Source: Prochlorococcus sp. AG-402-K22
GTDB lineage: Bacteria > Cyanobacteriota > Cyanobacteriia > PCC-6307 > Cyanobiaceae
Reading direction: 5' to 3'
NCBI GenBank assembly: GCA_003216755.1
Contig: QCIJ01000005.1
Span: forward strand, 1-64,000
Length of the DNA stretch: 64,000 nucleotides
A model generated the notes under the pieces. It did no database searches and had not been told where the DNA came from. It saw only the letters and a program-made list of their open reading frames with translations. Positions 1-9,766 of this stretch are shown here, one piece after another. Numbering within the stretch: the first letter of the stretch is position 1; every line of letters starts with the position of its first letter. The translations under genes and the position numbers were made by a program.

Positions 1-534
1 ACTAGTACAGCGTCGGAAAAGCCAATAATTGATTTCGCTAAAATTGAAAAATTAAATTTTACCAATCAACTTAAATTTATTGATATAGGCGTACCGAGAA
101 ATATAGCTAATGATGTTAAACAACATCAATTTGTACAGTCATTTGATGTAGATGATTTACAAGAGGTAGTTTCAAGAAATCAAGAATTCAGACAAAAAAT
201 TGCAAAGGAAGCAGAATCTTTAGTAGAAGAAGAAAGAATTATTTTTCTAGAATGGTGGGCAAGTCTAGAGGCGGTCCCAGTAATTAACAGACTTAGATCA
301 GATTTGGAGTTAATTAGAAAGGAGGAATTGCAAAAAGCACTTAGTAGAATGGGACCAGATTTTTCTGCTAGAGAAAGAAAAGTTGTGGAAGCTCTGACTA
401 AAGGAATAATCAATAAAATACTTCACACACCTGTTACTAAGTTGAGAAGTCCCCAATCGAGAGAAGAAAGACAAGCCTCTTTAAAAATCGTTGAAAAATT
501 GTTTTCATTAGTGGATGAGGATAAAAATAGCTAA
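1..534 (+). CDS. hemA: Glutamyl-tRNA reductase, C-terminal part (5' end outside window)
   Basis: The open frame runs from base 1 to a TAA at 532-534, giving about 177 residues. Glutamyl-tRNA reductase makes glutamate-1-semialdehyde from Glu-tRNA, the first committed step of heme and chlorophyll synthesis. The visible part begins with STASEKPII, typical of the end of the NADP-binding domain, then an IDIGVPRNI stretch. It continues with the long helical dimerisation domain, including LEWWASLEAVPVINRLR and LSRMG. The start codon and the catalytic cysteine lie upstream of the window. Identity is based on family recognition. Confidence 0.93.
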   Translation, partial: TSTASEKPIIDFAKIEKLNFTNQLKFIDIGVPRNIANDVKQHQFVQSFDVDDLQEVVSRNQEFRQKIAKEAESLVEEERIIFLEWWASLEAVPVINRLRSDLELIRKEELQKALSRMGPDFSARERKVVEALTKGIINKILHTPVTKLRSPQSREERQASLKIVEKLFSLVDEDKNS

Positions 535-662
535 ATTTTTGTTATTTATATTAAGTTTTTCAAGTGATTTATCGAAATACCTTCGCAAACTGACCATTCC
601 TATTTCTAAATCTGCCCATAATCAGTTACTTTAAATAGTTGTATCTACCTCCATTAGATTGA

Positions 663-1958
663 ATGAAGCGTGTGTTGGCCATCATCCTCGGAGGAGGAAA
701 AGGTTCTAGACTTTATCCCTTAACAAAAATGAGGGCAAAACCTGCTGTTCCATTAGCAGGGAAGTATCGTTTGATTGATATCCCAATTAGTAATTGTATT
801 AATTCAGGTATAGAAAAAATGTACGTTTTGACTCAGTTCAACAGTGCATCTCTAAATAGACATATAGGAAGAACTTATAATCTTAATGGACCTTTTGGTC
901 AAGGATTTGTGGAGGTATTAGCCGCCCAACAAACACCTGATAGTCCAAAGTGGTTTGAAGGTACTGCAGATGCTGTAAGAAAATACCAATGGTTATTTCA
1001 AGAATGGGATGTTGATGAGTACTTAATATTGTCAGGTGATCAATTATATAGAATGGATTACAGTTTATTTGTTCAGCATCATAGAGAAAATGGTGCTGAT
1101 TTAACGGTTGCCGCATTACCTGTTGACGAAGCTCAGGCAGAAGGTTTTGGTCTTATGAGAACAGATAATTTAGGAAATATAAAAGAATTCAGTGAAAAGC
1201 CAACTGGAGAGAAGTTGAAGGCAATGGCAGTAGATACTTCAAAATTTGGATTAAGTAAGGAGTCAGCTGCCGAAAAACCTTATTTAGCCTCTATGGGTAT
1301 TTACGTTTTTAGCAGAAATACTCTTTTCGATCTTCTAAATAAATATCCTAGTTATACGGATTTTGGTAAGGACATAATTCCTGAAGCGCTGCACAGGGGA
1401 GATACTCTTAAAAGTTATGTATTCGATGATTATTGGGAAGATATCGGAACCATTGGCGCATTCTTTGAGTCAAACCTTGCATTGACAGAGCAACCAAAAC
1501 CTCCATTTAGTTTTTATGATGAAAAATTTCCAATCTATACAAGACCTAGATTTCTTCCCCCCTCTAAACTTGTAGATGCTCAAATTACTGATTCAATAGT
1601 CTGTGAGGGTACAATCTTGAAATCCTGCAGTATTTTGCATTGTGTTTTAGGTGTGAGAAGTAGGATTGAAAGTGATTCTGTTCTTGAAGATACTTTAGTG
1701 ATGGGTGCCGATTTCTTTGAATCCCCGGAAGAAAGAATTGAATTAAGGAAAGGAGGTGGAACACCATTAGGAGTAGGGGAAGGAACTACTGTAAAAAGAG
1801 CTATTCTTGATAAGAACACGAGGATAGGGGATAATGTTGTGATAATTAATAAGGATCGAGTAGAAGAAGCAGATAAGCCAGAATTAGGCTTTTATATAAG
1901 AAATGGAATTGTTGTAGTTGTCAAAAATGCAACTATTGCAAACGGAACAGTAATTTAA
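663..1958 (+). CDS. glgC: Glucose-1-phosphate adenylyltransferase (ADP-glucose pyrophosphorylase)
   Basis: It makes ADP-glucose from glucose-1-phosphate and ATP, the committed step of glycogen synthesis. The 431-residue length is normal for the cyanobacterial enzyme. The N-terminal nucleotidyltransferase domain shows [12 protein letters not shown] (about residues 10-21) and the [20 protein letters not shown] stretch. [11 protein letters not shown] follows near residue 125. The C-terminal part is a left-handed beta-helix with an IDKN/RIGDNV-type end and an [13 protein letters not shown] allosteric region. A 128-bp gap separates it from hemA. ADP-glucose is also a possible donor for the GpgS-type glucosyltransferase at 50.3-51.5 kb, which is inference. 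Confidence 0.96.
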   Translation: MKRVLAIILGGGKGSRLYPLTKMRAKPAVPLAGKYRLIDIPISNCINSGIEKMYVLTQFNSASLNRHIGRTYNLNGPFGQGFVEVLAAQQTPDSPKWFEGTADAVRKYQWLFQEWDVDEYLILSGDQLYRMDYSLFVQHHRENGADLTVAALPVDEAQAEGFGLMRTDNLGNIKEFSEKPTGEKLKAMAVDTSKFGLSKESAAEKPYLASMGIYVFSRNTLFDLLNKYPSYTDFGKDIIPEALHRGDTLKSYVFDDYWEDIGTIGAFFESNLALTEQPKPPFSFYDEKFPIYTRPRFLPPSKLVDAQITDSIVCEGTILKSCSILHCVLGVRSRIESDSVLEDTLVMGADFFESPEERIELRKGGGTPLGVGEGTTVKRAILDKNTRIGDNVVIINKDRVEEADKPELGFYIRNGIVVVVKNATIANGTVI

Positions 1959-2053
1959 TTCTTTTCGATCATTTTTCGCTGACATAAGTATTTTTTTTGA
2001 GCAATTTTTTTGAGTTGAAGCCACACTATATTTATTGAGTTTTTTAATTTTTT

Positions 2054-3472
2054 ATGTCCCAGGCACATTTTGGTTTAATAGGTCTTGGTGTAATGGGCGA
2101 AAATTTAGTTCTTAACGCAGAGAGGAATGGATTTTCTAGTGTAGTTTTTAATAGAACTTATTCAAAAACTGAAGAATTTTTACAAGGTCGGGGCCTTGGA
2201 AAGAATATAGAGGGAGCTGAAACTCTTCAAGAATTTGTTAATAAGCTAGAGAGACCTAGAAGAATTCTAATGATGGTAAAAGCTGGACCCGCAACAGATG
2301 CTGTTATAGACAATATTTCTAGATATCTTGAGGAAGGAGATTTATTAATAGATGGTGGTAATTCTCAATTTAAAGATACAGAAAGAAGGGTAAATACTCT
2401 TGAAAGTAAAAGTTTCGGATACATTGGAATGGGAGTCTCAGGCGGCGCCAAAGGAGCTCTTGAAGGGCCCAGTATGATGCCTGGCGGTACAAAGGCTTCA
2501 TATGATGCAATAGAAAGTTTATTAACTAAGATGGCTGCCAAGGTTGAAGACGGACCATGCGTTGCATATGTTGGGCCAGGAGGCTCAGGTCATTTTGTAA
2601 AAACTGTTCATAACGGAATTGAATATGGAATTGAGCAAATACTCGCAGAAGCTTATGACCTTATGAAGAGAGTCAAACGAATGAATGGAAAGCAAATGTC
2701 AGAAGTATTTGGTATTTGGAATAGTACTGATGAGTTAGCTTCTTATCTTGTTGAAATAACAGAGATTTGTCTAAATACAAAAGATGAGATAAATGGAGAT
2801 GATGTTGTGGAGAAAATATTAGATAAAGCTGGCCAGAAAGGTACTGGGTTATGGACTGTTGTAAGTGCTTTAGAACTGGGTGTATCAGTTCCAACTATTT
2901 ATGCATCTTTAAATGCAAGAGTAATGAGTTCTTTAAAAGAGCAACGCAATGAGATTGAAAAAACTATTCCATCTAAAGAGATAGAGGATTTTGATTTAGG
3001 AAATATATCAGATGGAATGAAACCTTTATTTGATGCTGTAGTCCTTGCCACAATTGCTAGCTATGCCCAAGGCATGGATATTTTAAGAGAAGCATCTGCA
3101 GTATATAACTATGGTTTGAATATGCCGTCAATTGCTCAGATATGGAAAGGTGGTTGCATAATTAGATCAAAATTATTAAGTAAAATTCAAGATGCTTATA
3201 ACAAAGACCCTAATTTAAAAAATTTAATTTTTGATGATTGGTTCAATAATGAAATTGCGACGAAATTAGATAACTTAGCTAATGTAGTTTCTTTATCCAC
3301 AAAAGCTGGTATACCAGTGCCGTGCCTATCTAGTACTTTAGATTATTTGAATAGTTATAGAACCAATAGACTTCCTCAGAATCTTGTTCAGGCAATGAGA
3401 GATTGTTTTGGCTCTCATACATATGAAAGAATTGATAAGGAAGGTAGTTTTCATACTGAATGGATGAAATGA
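2054..3472 (+). CDS. gnd: 6-phosphogluconate dehydrogenase, decarboxylating
   Basis: It oxidises 6-phosphogluconate to ribulose-5-phosphate with CO2 and NADPH, in the oxidative pentose phosphate pathway used by cyanobacteria at night. At 472 residues it has the usual length. The N-terminal Rossmann motif is GLGVMGENLVLN, and further signatures are DGGNSQF, GVSGGAKGALEGPSMMPGG and KTVHNGIEYG. The C-terminal all-helical domain is complete. The last codons overlap the pgl start as ATGA, so the next pathway step appears translationally coupled. Confidence 0.96.
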   Translation: MSQAHFGLIGLGVMGENLVLNAERNGFSSVVFNRTYSKTEEFLQGRGLGKNIEGAETLQEFVNKLERPRRILMMVKAGPATDAVIDNISRYLEEGDLLIDGGNSQFKDTERRVNTLESKSFGYIGMGVSGGAKGALEGPSMMPGGTKASYDAIESLLTKMAAKVEDGPCVAYVGPGGSGHFVKTVHNGIEYGIEQILAEAYDLMKRVKRMNGKQMSEVFGIWNSTDELASYLVEITEICLNTKDEINGDDVVEKILDKAGQKGTGLWTVVSALELGVSVPTIYASLNARVMSSLKEQRNEIEKTIPSKEIEDFDLGNISDGMKPLFDAVVLATIASYAQGMDILREASAVYNYGLNMPSIAQIWKGGCIIRSKLLSKIQDAYNKDPNLKNLIFDDWFNNEIATKLDNLANVVSLSTKAGIPVPCLSSTLDYLNSYRTNRLPQNLVQAMRDCFGSHTYERIDKEGSFHTEWMK

Positions 3473-4197
3473 TTGAAAAGGTCAAAAATGGATACACCAT
3501 AAATATATACAAAGACAAGTTAGAACTATCAACAGCTGTTTTTAAGTTTATTGAGAGTCAAATTATTCGTACTTTAAAAAATAAAGAAAGGTTCAAATTT
3601 TGTGTAAGTGGAGGTTCAACTCCTAAAGCTGTCTATCAGCTCTTATCTAATAGTAATCTTAGATGGGATATGGTTGATGTCTTTTTAGGAGATGAAAGAT
3701 GTGTTGATCCAAATTCAGAATTAAGTAACACGTTAATGTTGAAAAATTCTTTGTTAATTAATTTTGGATCTAAAGCTTTTTTTTATGAAATTTTCAATGG
3801 TTCAAAGGCTGATGATGAAACTACAAAAAATCAATTTATTTCTAAATTATTTGAAAAATGCGGATCAAACCCTCCCTCCTTTGATTTAACTTTATTAGGT
3901 CTTGGAGACGATGGTCATACAGCTTCACTATTCCCTTATCAAAAAAATAATAATGTAGATGATTTTGTGATTTTTAATGAAGGTAAAGGATTAAAAAGAA
4001 TTTCATTAACTCCAAAGGTCCTTTCAGCCTCTTCAAAGATAGTATTTTTGGTTAGTGGAACCAATAAAAGAATTGCTCTTGAGAGGTTATTAGATGAAAA
4101 AGAGCCCCTTGATAGAACACCATCAAAATTAATAAAATCTATTAATCAAATTTTAATATTTTGTGATCAAGAATCAGCAAAAGAATTAGAAATTTAG
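3469..4197 (+). CDS. pgl: 6-phosphogluconolactonase
   Basis: It hydrolyses 6-phosphogluconolactone, the step just before Gnd. The DevB/SOL family signatures are visible: SGGSTPKAVYQLL near residue 45, GDERCVDP near residue 75, and LGLGDDGHTASLFP near residue 145. The start at 3469 is chosen because its ATGA overlaps the gnd stop codon. An in-frame ATG three codons upstream (3460) is possible. Length is about 242 residues, normal for the family. The gnd-pgl pair is an operon by overlap. Confidence 0.93.
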   Translation: MIEKVKNGYTINIYKDKLELSTAVFKFIESQIIRTLKNKERFKFCVSGGSTPKAVYQLLSNSNLRWDMVDVFLGDERCVDPNSELSNTLMLKNSLLINFGSKAFFYEIFNGSKADDETTKNQFISKLFEKCGSNPPSFDLTLLGLGDDGHTASLFPYQKNNNVDDFVIFNEGKGLKRISLTPKVLSASSKIVFLVSGTNKRIALERLLDEKEPLDRTPSKLIKSINQILIFCDQESAKELEI

Positions 4198-4227
4198 TTA
4201 AAGTCTAAAAATAATTAGAATTATTAA

Positions 4228-4776
4228 ATGAGTAAGAAAAAATTTTTATTCCAAAAAAGGGAGTTCGATGGTTGGAAAACATTAAATGATACTGTTATGG
4301 GCGGATCAAGTTCAGCTTTTTGTGAAATTTCAAATTCTGGTTTGTTTTTAAAGGGTAATATTGTCGAGAAAGCAGGAGGATTTGTTAGTTGTAGATCGCC
4401 TATTTATAAACCCTCTTTGAACGTATCTGAATATTCATCCTTCGAATTAAATATTGATGGACAAGGAAGAACTTTTAAATTTGCTGTCGCTTGTGAAGAT
4501 GATCTCCTTGGACTAACCGAATTTATTCCAGGTGGTCTCAGGTGGATTAAATCATTCCCTACAAAAAAATTCGGAACAACAAATGTTCAAATTCCGTTTA
4601 TTGAGCTAAAACCTTCAGTAAGAGCTAATAAGGTACGGTTCCCCTTTAAATTCAAGCCTTCTAAAATTAAAAGATTGCAACTACTACACTCTAAGTTTGG
4701 TGATGATGGATTACTTAATAATGAGTTTAAACAGGGTTCCATAAAAGTTTTAATTAAATCAATAAGTGTTATTTGA
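4228..4776 (+). CDS. CIA30-family protein (complex I intermediate-associated protein 30-like)
   Basis: This 182-residue protein resembles the CIA30 family (Pfam CIA30), beta-sandwich proteins found in mitochondria and cyanobacteria. Family-like features are FDGWKTLNDTVMGGSSS near the N-terminus, GGFVSCRSP, and FELNIDGQGRTFKFAV. Whether the cyanobacterial members assist NDH-1 or other complex assembly is not established by the sequence. It follows pgl by 30 bp and overlaps the next small gene slightly, so the group may be co-transcribed. No signal peptide is seen. Confidence 0.75.
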   Translation: MSKKKFLFQKREFDGWKTLNDTVMGGSSSAFCEISNSGLFLKGNIVEKAGGFVSCRSPIYKPSLNVSEYSSFELNIDGQGRTFKFAVACEDDLLGLTEFIPGGLRWIKSFPTKKFGTTNVQIPFIELKPSVRANKVRFPFKFKPSKIKRLQLLHSKFGDDGLLNNEFKQGSIKVLIKSISVI

Positions 4777-5152
4777 AAATCCATCTAAAAATATAGAGAG
4801 CTTAATCGCTAAGTCAGCAGATTTAACAAATAAACCTTTTGTGCATTCTGTCGTAAAAATAAATGGTGAATACGAAATCGAAGAAGAAGATATTGATTTG
4901 ACAGTTAATATCTTATGTCGAGATAAAGAAGGTAAAAGATTAGAAATTTACGATCTTGAATTAGAACTTTTTAAATCAAATAAAGAGTTAGTTTTAGTTA
5001 TCTCTAAGCTTAATTTTCCTGATGAACCAATATTTTGGTGTGGAGTTAAAACATTGTGGATGGATAGCAATAATGGAAAAAAATGCAATTCACCAAAATA
5101 CAGCGCTAGATTGGAAAACTTAGCAAATAGGATAAAAAGCTTTATTGATTAA
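4766..5152 (+). CDS. Conserved hypothetical protein, GTG start
   Basis: The 128-residue frame opens with a GTG that overlaps the end of the CIA30-like gene by 11 bp, which suggests coupling. No ATG lies near the N-terminus. I do not recognise a family. The protein is acidic (IEEEDIDLTVN near residue 38) and seems alpha/beta, with CRDKEG and FWCGVKTLWMD as the more distinctive stretches. No transmembrane segment or signal peptide is apparent. Its end is convergent with ilvD, with a 21-bp gap and no clear terminator hairpin. Confidence 0.65.
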   Translation: MLFENPSKNIESLIAKSADLTNKPFVHSVVKINGEYEIEEEDIDLTVNILCRDKEGKRLEIYDLELELFKSNKELVLVISKLNFPDEPIFWCGVKTLWMDSNNGKKCNSPKYSARLENLANRIKSFID

Positions 5153-5173
5153 GAAAATAAACTTTGAGCTGAT

Positions 5174-6847
5174 CTATAAATCAGTAACAGCCCCTAAACT
5201 TGATGTGCTTACGATTTTCGAATATTTTGAAAGTATCCCTCTTTTGTATTTTGATGTAGGTTTTACCCAATTTTTTTTTCTTTTTTCTAATTCTTCGTCA
5301 GATAAATCAACTTGAATTAGTTGCTTTACAGCATCAACTGTAATTAAATCACCTTGTTTTATTAGAGCAATATTTCCGCCAACAGCAGCCTCTGGGGCTA
5401 TATGACCCACAACCAGACCATAAGTACCCCCGCTAAATCTGCCATCGGTAATTAAAGCTACCTTCTCTCCGAGGCCTTGACCAACAATTGCAGATGTTGG
5501 AGCTAACATCTCTCTCATACCTGGTCCTCCTACAGGCCCTTCGTTTCTAATAACAACAACATCACCAGCTTTTATATCATTATTCAATATCGATTTTAAA
5601 CAATCCTCTTCACTTTCAAAAATCTTTGCTGGACCTGTTAATACAGGGTTTTTTACTCCGCTAATTTTGGCTACGGAACCTTCGATGGCTAAGTTACCTT
5701 TTAATATCGCTAGGTGTCCTTTTTTATAAAGGGGGTTATTTATGTCTCTTATGACATTTTGACTTGTTGGAGGCTTATCTGGAATATTCTGTAAGTATTC
5801 TGAGATGGTTTTCCCTTCAATATTTTTACAATCGCCATGAATTAATCCTGCATTCAAAAGTATTTTCATTACTTGTGGAATCCCACCTGCCTTATGAAGA
5901 TCCACTGTCACATATTTACCACTCGGTTTAAGGTCACAAATAACGGGTACTTTTTGTCTGATTCTCTCAAAATCATTAATGTTGATATCTATTCCAGCAG
6001 TATTTGCAATTGCTAAGATGTGCAATACCGCATTTGTTGATCCTCCAATTGCCATAATTACTGATATTGCATTTTCAAATGCTTTCTTAGTCATTAGGTC
6101 TAGAGGTCTTATATCTTTTTCTATTGCAGAGACTAATATCTCAGCACTTTTATCCGCACTTAGTTCTTTTTCAAGATCTTCAGCAGCCATAGTGGAACTG
6201 TGAGGAAGACTTAACCCTAATACTTCAATAACTGCAGACATTGTATTAGCTGTAAACATCCCTCCACAGCTACCAGCACCAGGAATACAATTTTTCTCAA
6301 CTTGGATTAGCCTTTCTTCATTAATTTTGCCTGATGTTAATTGTCCAACAGCTTCAAACGCACTAACAACAGTAAGATCTTCTCCATGCAATTTCCCAGG
6401 CTTTATTGTCCCTCCATAAATGAAAATTGAGGGAATATTCATTCTTGCAATCGCAATCATGGCACCCGGCATATTTTTGTCACATCCACCTATAGCAAGT
6501 ACTCCATCCATACTCTGAGCATTGCATGCCGTTTCAATTGAATCAGCAATAACTTCTCTTGAAACTAGGGAATATTTCATGCCCTCTGTTCCCATAGAAA
6601 TGCCATCACTTACTGTTATAGTCCCAAACATCTGAGGCATCCCACCTGATCTTTTTATTGACTCTTCAGCTTTTAGAGCTAAATTATTTAAACCCATATT
6701 GCATGGTGTTATGGTGCTGTATCCATTTGCAACTCCAATAATAGGTTTATTAAAATCTTCATCTTTAAATCCAACAGCTCTTAACATCGATCTGTTAGGG
6801 GATCTTTGCACACCTTGAGTTATTGCAGATGATCTGAGTTTATTCAT
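5174..6847 (-). CDS. ilvD: Dihydroxy-acid dehydratase
   Basis: It catalyses the third step of valine/isoleucine synthesis, dehydrating dihydroxy acids to 2-keto acids. The 557-residue length is normal. Signatures include [14 protein letters not shown] near residue 120 and [16 protein letters not shown] near residue 190, both with Fe-S ligand cysteines. The C-terminal part has [18 protein letters not shown] and [19 protein letters not shown]. The earlier Cys of the cluster is in [10 protein letters not shown] near residue 49. It stands with the next two minus-strand genes, separated by short gaps. Confidence 0.97.
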   Translation of the reverse strand: MNKLRSSAITQGVQRSPNRSMLRAVGFKDEDFNKPIIGVANGYSTITPCNMGLNNLALKAEESIKRSGGMPQMFGTITVSDGISMGTEGMKYSLVSREVIADSIETACNAQSMDGVLAIGGCDKNMPGAMIAIARMNIPSIFIYGGTIKPGKLHGEDLTVVSAFEAVGQLTSGKINEERLIQVEKNCIPGAGSCGGMFTANTMSAVIEVLGLSLPHSSTMAAEDLEKELSADKSAEILVSAIEKDIRPLDLMTKKAFENAISVIMAIGGSTNAVLHILAIANTAGIDININDFERIRQKVPVICDLKPSGKYVTVDLHKAGGIPQVMKILLNAGLIHGDCKNIEGKTISEYLQNIPDKPPTSQNVIRDINNPLYKKGHLAILKGNLAIEGSVAKISGVKNPVLTGPAKIFESEEDCLKSILNNDIKAGDVVVIRNEGPVGGPGMREMLAPTSAIVGQGLGEKVALITDGRFSGGTYGLVVGHIAPEAAVGGNIALIKQGDLITVDAVKQLIQVDLSDEELEKRKKNWVKPTSKYKRGILSKYSKIVSTSSLGAVTDL

Positions 6848-6870
6848 GTTATTTGAGAACCTTTTTTATT

Positions 6871-7161
6871 CTATTGCCCCAACTCTTCAAGTTGCTTCCT
6901 CACATCAGCAATTGCAGAATTAAGTTGCTCAACTTTCTTCTCCAGATTCTCTCCTTCAACTTCATTTATATTTTCATTTGAATCAATCGCTTCAGAGCCG
7001 TCTTGAATCCTAGAGGAATACATCATTGCTTTTTGTTTTTTTTCCTCCTTTCTTTTGTCTGCTTCGGATATTAACCACCAAGCTAAACCTGCTGCTCCAA
7101 TAAAAGCACCGCTTATTAATGATAAAAGATTGTTTGAAGACGAATCTCTGTATTCAGACAT
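6871..7161 (-). CDS. Small membrane protein with coiled coil
   Basis: This 96-residue protein has one predicted membrane span at about residues 13-31 (LLSLISGAFIGAAGLAWWLI). A very charged stretch rich in Lys and Glu (KRKEEKKQK) follows. A C-terminal heptad-like segment (LEKKVEQLNSAIADVRKQLEEL) suggests a coiled coil. I recognise no named family, but the architecture is common among cyanobacterial small proteins. It lies between upp and ilvD with 29- and 23-bp gaps, so it is probably in their transcript. Function is unknown. Confidence 0.65.
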   Translation of the reverse strand: MSEYRDSSSNNLLSLISGAFIGAAGLAWWLISEADKRKEEKKQKAMMYSSRIQDGSEAIDSNENINEVEGENLEKKVEQLNSAIADVRKQLEELGQ

Positions 7162-7190
7162 TGGTAAAATATTTACTCCTATATTCTATA

Positions 7191-7808
7191 TTAGTTCTTA
7201 TCTTGAAATATAGTACTTAAACGTGATAAAGGATTCCCCATACCCGGTACTAATAATTGTGTTTTTTCGTCTTCTTCATCTATGCAAGAAGTGTAAATTA
7301 CCTGATTAGGGAATAATTTCGCAATTTCATTTAACCCTTTATTTGAGCAAATAGCAGTTATTAAAAGAATTCTACTTGAATCAACACCTAATTCCTTTAA
7401 TTTAATTAAAGTTTCTAATGTTGCTGATTTTGTCGTTATTTGCTCTGAATAAAATATAACTCCTACATTTGATTCAATAGTTTTAGGAAGTTCTCCTAAT
7501 GAGAGGGTTGAATTAGGAATTACTTCTTTAGATCCAAACCATAGAGATAACCCTTCGGGCAACATTGCGAGCACTTTTATTGGATAATCATTATTAATAA
7601 AGAATCCATCTGCGTCCCCATTATCAGTATTTACTATTTCTTTTTTATATGGCAGCCAATTACGTAATGCTTCATATGTAAGCCATTTCCCTAATTGCTC
7701 ATATCCCGTTGAGTACAAAATATTTGGAGTATTTTTTTCTCGTAATATTGAAAGCCAATGTTTTATTAATGGATGAGGAGGAACAATAACCTTTAGTGAC
7801 ATTGCCAT
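7191..7808 (-). CDS. upp: Uracil phosphoribosyltransferase family protein
   Basis: It resembles UPRT, which salvages uracil to UMP with PRPP. The 205-residue length fits. The N-terminal VPPHPLIKHWLSILRE is strongly UPRT-like. The PRPP-binding region is diverged: where the usual enzyme has a PGLGDAGDR-type end, this one shows VPGMGNPLSRLSTIF near the C-terminus. That raises the possibility of altered activity or a regulatory role. The start may be this ATG or a second ATG two codons downstream (MSLKV, 7802). Confidence 0.8.
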   Translation of the reverse strand: MAMSLKVIVPPHPLIKHWLSILREKNTPNILYSTGYEQLGKWLTYEALRNWLPYKKEIVNTDNGDADGFFINNDYPIKVLAMLPEGLSLWFGSKEVIPNSTLSLGELPKTIESNVGVIFYSEQITTKSATLETLIKLKELGVDSSRILLITAICSNKGLNEIAKLFPNQVIYTSCIDEEDEKTQLLVPGMGNPLSRLSTIFQDKN

Positions 7809-7871
7809 ATATTTTCCTTTAAGATAATCTTACAAACTTTAAATACTTAAGTTCTAAAATACAGTCTTATT

Positions 7872-8384
7872 ATGATTAAATCAATTGTTTTCCCCTCACT
7901 AAAGAATGCATTAATTACTTTGTTATTCGTTGGGATTTTATTTTTTAATTTTGTAAATTCTGCATGGGCTAAAAGACCTCCTGAGATTAGAAACCAACAA
8001 GACCTTAATTTAGAGCCAGATATGCATGGTCAAGATTTAAGCGGTAACGAATTCGTTAAGTTTGACTTGAATGGGTTTAATTTCAGTGAAAGTAATTTAG
8101 AAGGCGCGGTGTTCAATAATAGTAAATTGCAAAACTCAAAGTTTACTGGAGCCAATTTAAGAGATGCATTAGCTTATGCAACAGACTTTACAGATGCAGA
8201 TCTTTCGGATGTTAATTTTACAAATGCTTTATTAATGGAGAGTAATTTTGAAGGAGCAAAAATAGATGGTGCAGATTTTACTGATGCTGTTCTTAGTCGT
8301 ACACAACAAAAACAATTATGTGCGATTGCAAATGGCACTAATAGTTCTACAGGAGAGAGTACAGAATATAGCTTAGGTTGTTAA
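7872..8384 (+). CDS. Exported pentapeptide-repeat protein
   Basis: The 170-residue protein starts with a signal peptide: basic residues, a hydrophobic core at about 12-28, and a probable cleavage after SAWA. From about residue 50 to 145 it carries A(D/N)LXX-type pentapeptides (for example FTGANLRDALAYATDFTDADLSDV), which fold into a quadrilateral beta-helix. In cyanobacteria such exported pentapeptide proteins are usually placed in the thylakoid lumen or periplasm. Two cysteines near the C-terminus (QLCA and the final GC) could form a disulfide. Its biochemical role is unknown. It is divergent from upp. Confidence 0.85.
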   Translation: MIKSIVFPSLKNALITLLFVGILFFNFVNSAWAKRPPEIRNQQDLNLEPDMHGQDLSGNEFVKFDLNGFNFSESNLEGAVFNNSKLQNSKFTGANLRDALAYATDFTDADLSDVNFTNALLMESNFEGAKIDGADFTDAVLSRTQQKQLCAIANGTNSSTGESTEYSLGC

Positions 8385-8393
8385 TCATCAAAG

Positions 8394-9458
8394 ATGAAAA
8401 AAAAAATACCAGTTATAGTTGTTTCAGGATTTCTTGGTTCAGGTAAAACAACTTTTCTAAGATATCTATTAAAAGAGAGTAATAAAAAATTTGGATTAAT
8501 AATTAATGAATTTGGTGATGTTGGAATTGACGGTGATTTGATTAAAAGTTGTAATAAATGTGAGAAATCTGAAGACGATTGTGTAATCGAATTAAACAAT
8601 GGATGTTTATGTTGTACTGTTCAAGATGATTTTGTTCCATCAATAAAAGCTCTCCTAGAATTTAATCCTCCTATCGAATCAATAATTATCGAAACAAGTG
8701 GCTTGGCACTACCAATTCCCTTAATTCAAGCACTTAACTGGCCTCAGATTAGGTCTTCCATTTACCTTGATGTTGTTGTTGGTATCGTTAATGGAGAATC
8801 AATGCTTAATGGTTCACCAATTAATGATTTAAATAAAATAACAAAACAATATAATGAAATAGATAAAATTGATCACAACGCCACTATAGATGAACTTTTT
8901 GAGGAGCAACTAGAAGTTTCTGATATCGTTTTAGTCTCTAGATCAGATATTTTAAATGATGATCAGTTTGACGTTGTAAAAAATAAAATTCTAGCAAGTA
9001 TAAACTCATCTACACCAGTCCTTAAATCCAAGAATGGCAAAATTGATTTAAATTATCTATTTGATTTTAATTTTAAAAAAGAGAATTATAAAGAATTTTT
9101 AACTGAAGAACATGACCATAATCATGTTGAGCTTGTATCAGATTCATTTAAATTAAATTATTTCCTTGAAAAAAATGACTTTGAAAAGGAGATGTCAAAA
9201 ATCTTGGATAAATTAAACATTCTTCGAATAAAAGGACGTATTTGGATACCAAACAAATCATTGCCTTTACAAATACAAATTGTTGGAAAGAAAATTAATA
9301 CTTGGTTTGAAGAGGCTCCAGAGAATTGTTGGAGACCAAATGATAATGCTGGGCTTGAATTAGTAATAATTTCCTTTGATGAAAAATCTATAAAAACTTT
9401 CAATAGAAAAATTAAAGAGAAATTTAAGATTTTAAGTGACCCAAAAATAGCAATTTGA
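8394..9458 (+). CDS. CobW-family (G3E) GTPase, probable metal chaperone
   Basis: The 354-residue protein shows the G3E P-loop GSGKTTFLRYLL at about 12-23 and the CxCC metal motif in NGCLCCTVQDDF at about 73-76. The guanine-nucleotide motifs IIETSGLALPIPLIQA and SRSD follow. A short His-rich stretch EEHDHNHVELV near residue 240 is typical of metal insertion paralogs, and an extra CNKCEKSEDDC lies just before the CxCC. The CobW C-terminal domain follows (LNILRIKGRIWIPN). The likely role is zinc or cobalt allocation. There is no cobalamin gene neighbour, so the metal is not assigned. Confidence 0.88.
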   Translation: MKKKIPVIVVSGFLGSGKTTFLRYLLKESNKKFGLIINEFGDVGIDGDLIKSCNKCEKSEDDCVIELNNGCLCCTVQDDFVPSIKALLEFNPPIESIIIETSGLALPIPLIQALNWPQIRSSIYLDVVVGIVNGESMLNGSPINDLNKITKQYNEIDKIDHNATIDELFEEQLEVSDIVLVSRSDILNDDQFDVVKNKILASINSSTPVLKSKNGKIDLNYLFDFNFKKENYKEFLTEEHDHNHVELVSDSFKLNYFLEKNDFEKEMSKILDKLNILRIKGRIWIPNKSLPLQIQIVGKKINTWFEEAPENCWRPNDNAGLELVIISFDEKSIKTFNRKIKEKFKILSDPKIAI

Positions 9459-9504
9459 CTTTATAGTTAGCTGTCAGGATACTTACTAGAGTAGACAGCC
9501 CAAG

Positions 9505-9669
9505 ATGGAAAATCCAAAAATTGCTTTAAAAGAAATATTCTCTGAAGACGTTACATCAATTGATAAAATAAAATGTTCAAAATGTGGAGGTGCAGGAAAT
9601 TTTAAAACACCTGAAAATTCAAGAAGAACTTGCTTAGTTTGTTTTGGTAAAGGCTACATAAACATTTAA
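9505..9669 (+). CDS. 54-residue CxxC zinc-knuckle-like protein
   Basis: ATG at 9505 to TAA at 9667-9669 encodes 54 residues. The protein contains two paired-cysteine motifs, CSKCGGAG and CLVCFGKG, spaced about 20 residues apart. This resembles half of a DnaJ-type CxxCxGxG zinc domain or the small thylakoid DnaJ-like disulfide/zinc proteins (BSD2-like). It has no DnaJ J-domain. It begins 46 bp after the cobW-like gene on the same strand, so metal handling may be shared, which is inference. The cysteine pattern argues strongly that it is a real gene. Confidence 0.75.
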   Translation: MENPKIALKEIFSEDVTSIDKIKCSKCGGAGNFKTPENSRRTCLVCFGKGYINI

Positions 9670-9766
9670 TAACTCAGAAAACCCTAAAGTAAAAATATTT
9701 GTTTATTAATCAAGAGTACTTTTTATTAAATTTTAAACTAATCTTCTAATAGAAATTAATTTTTAA

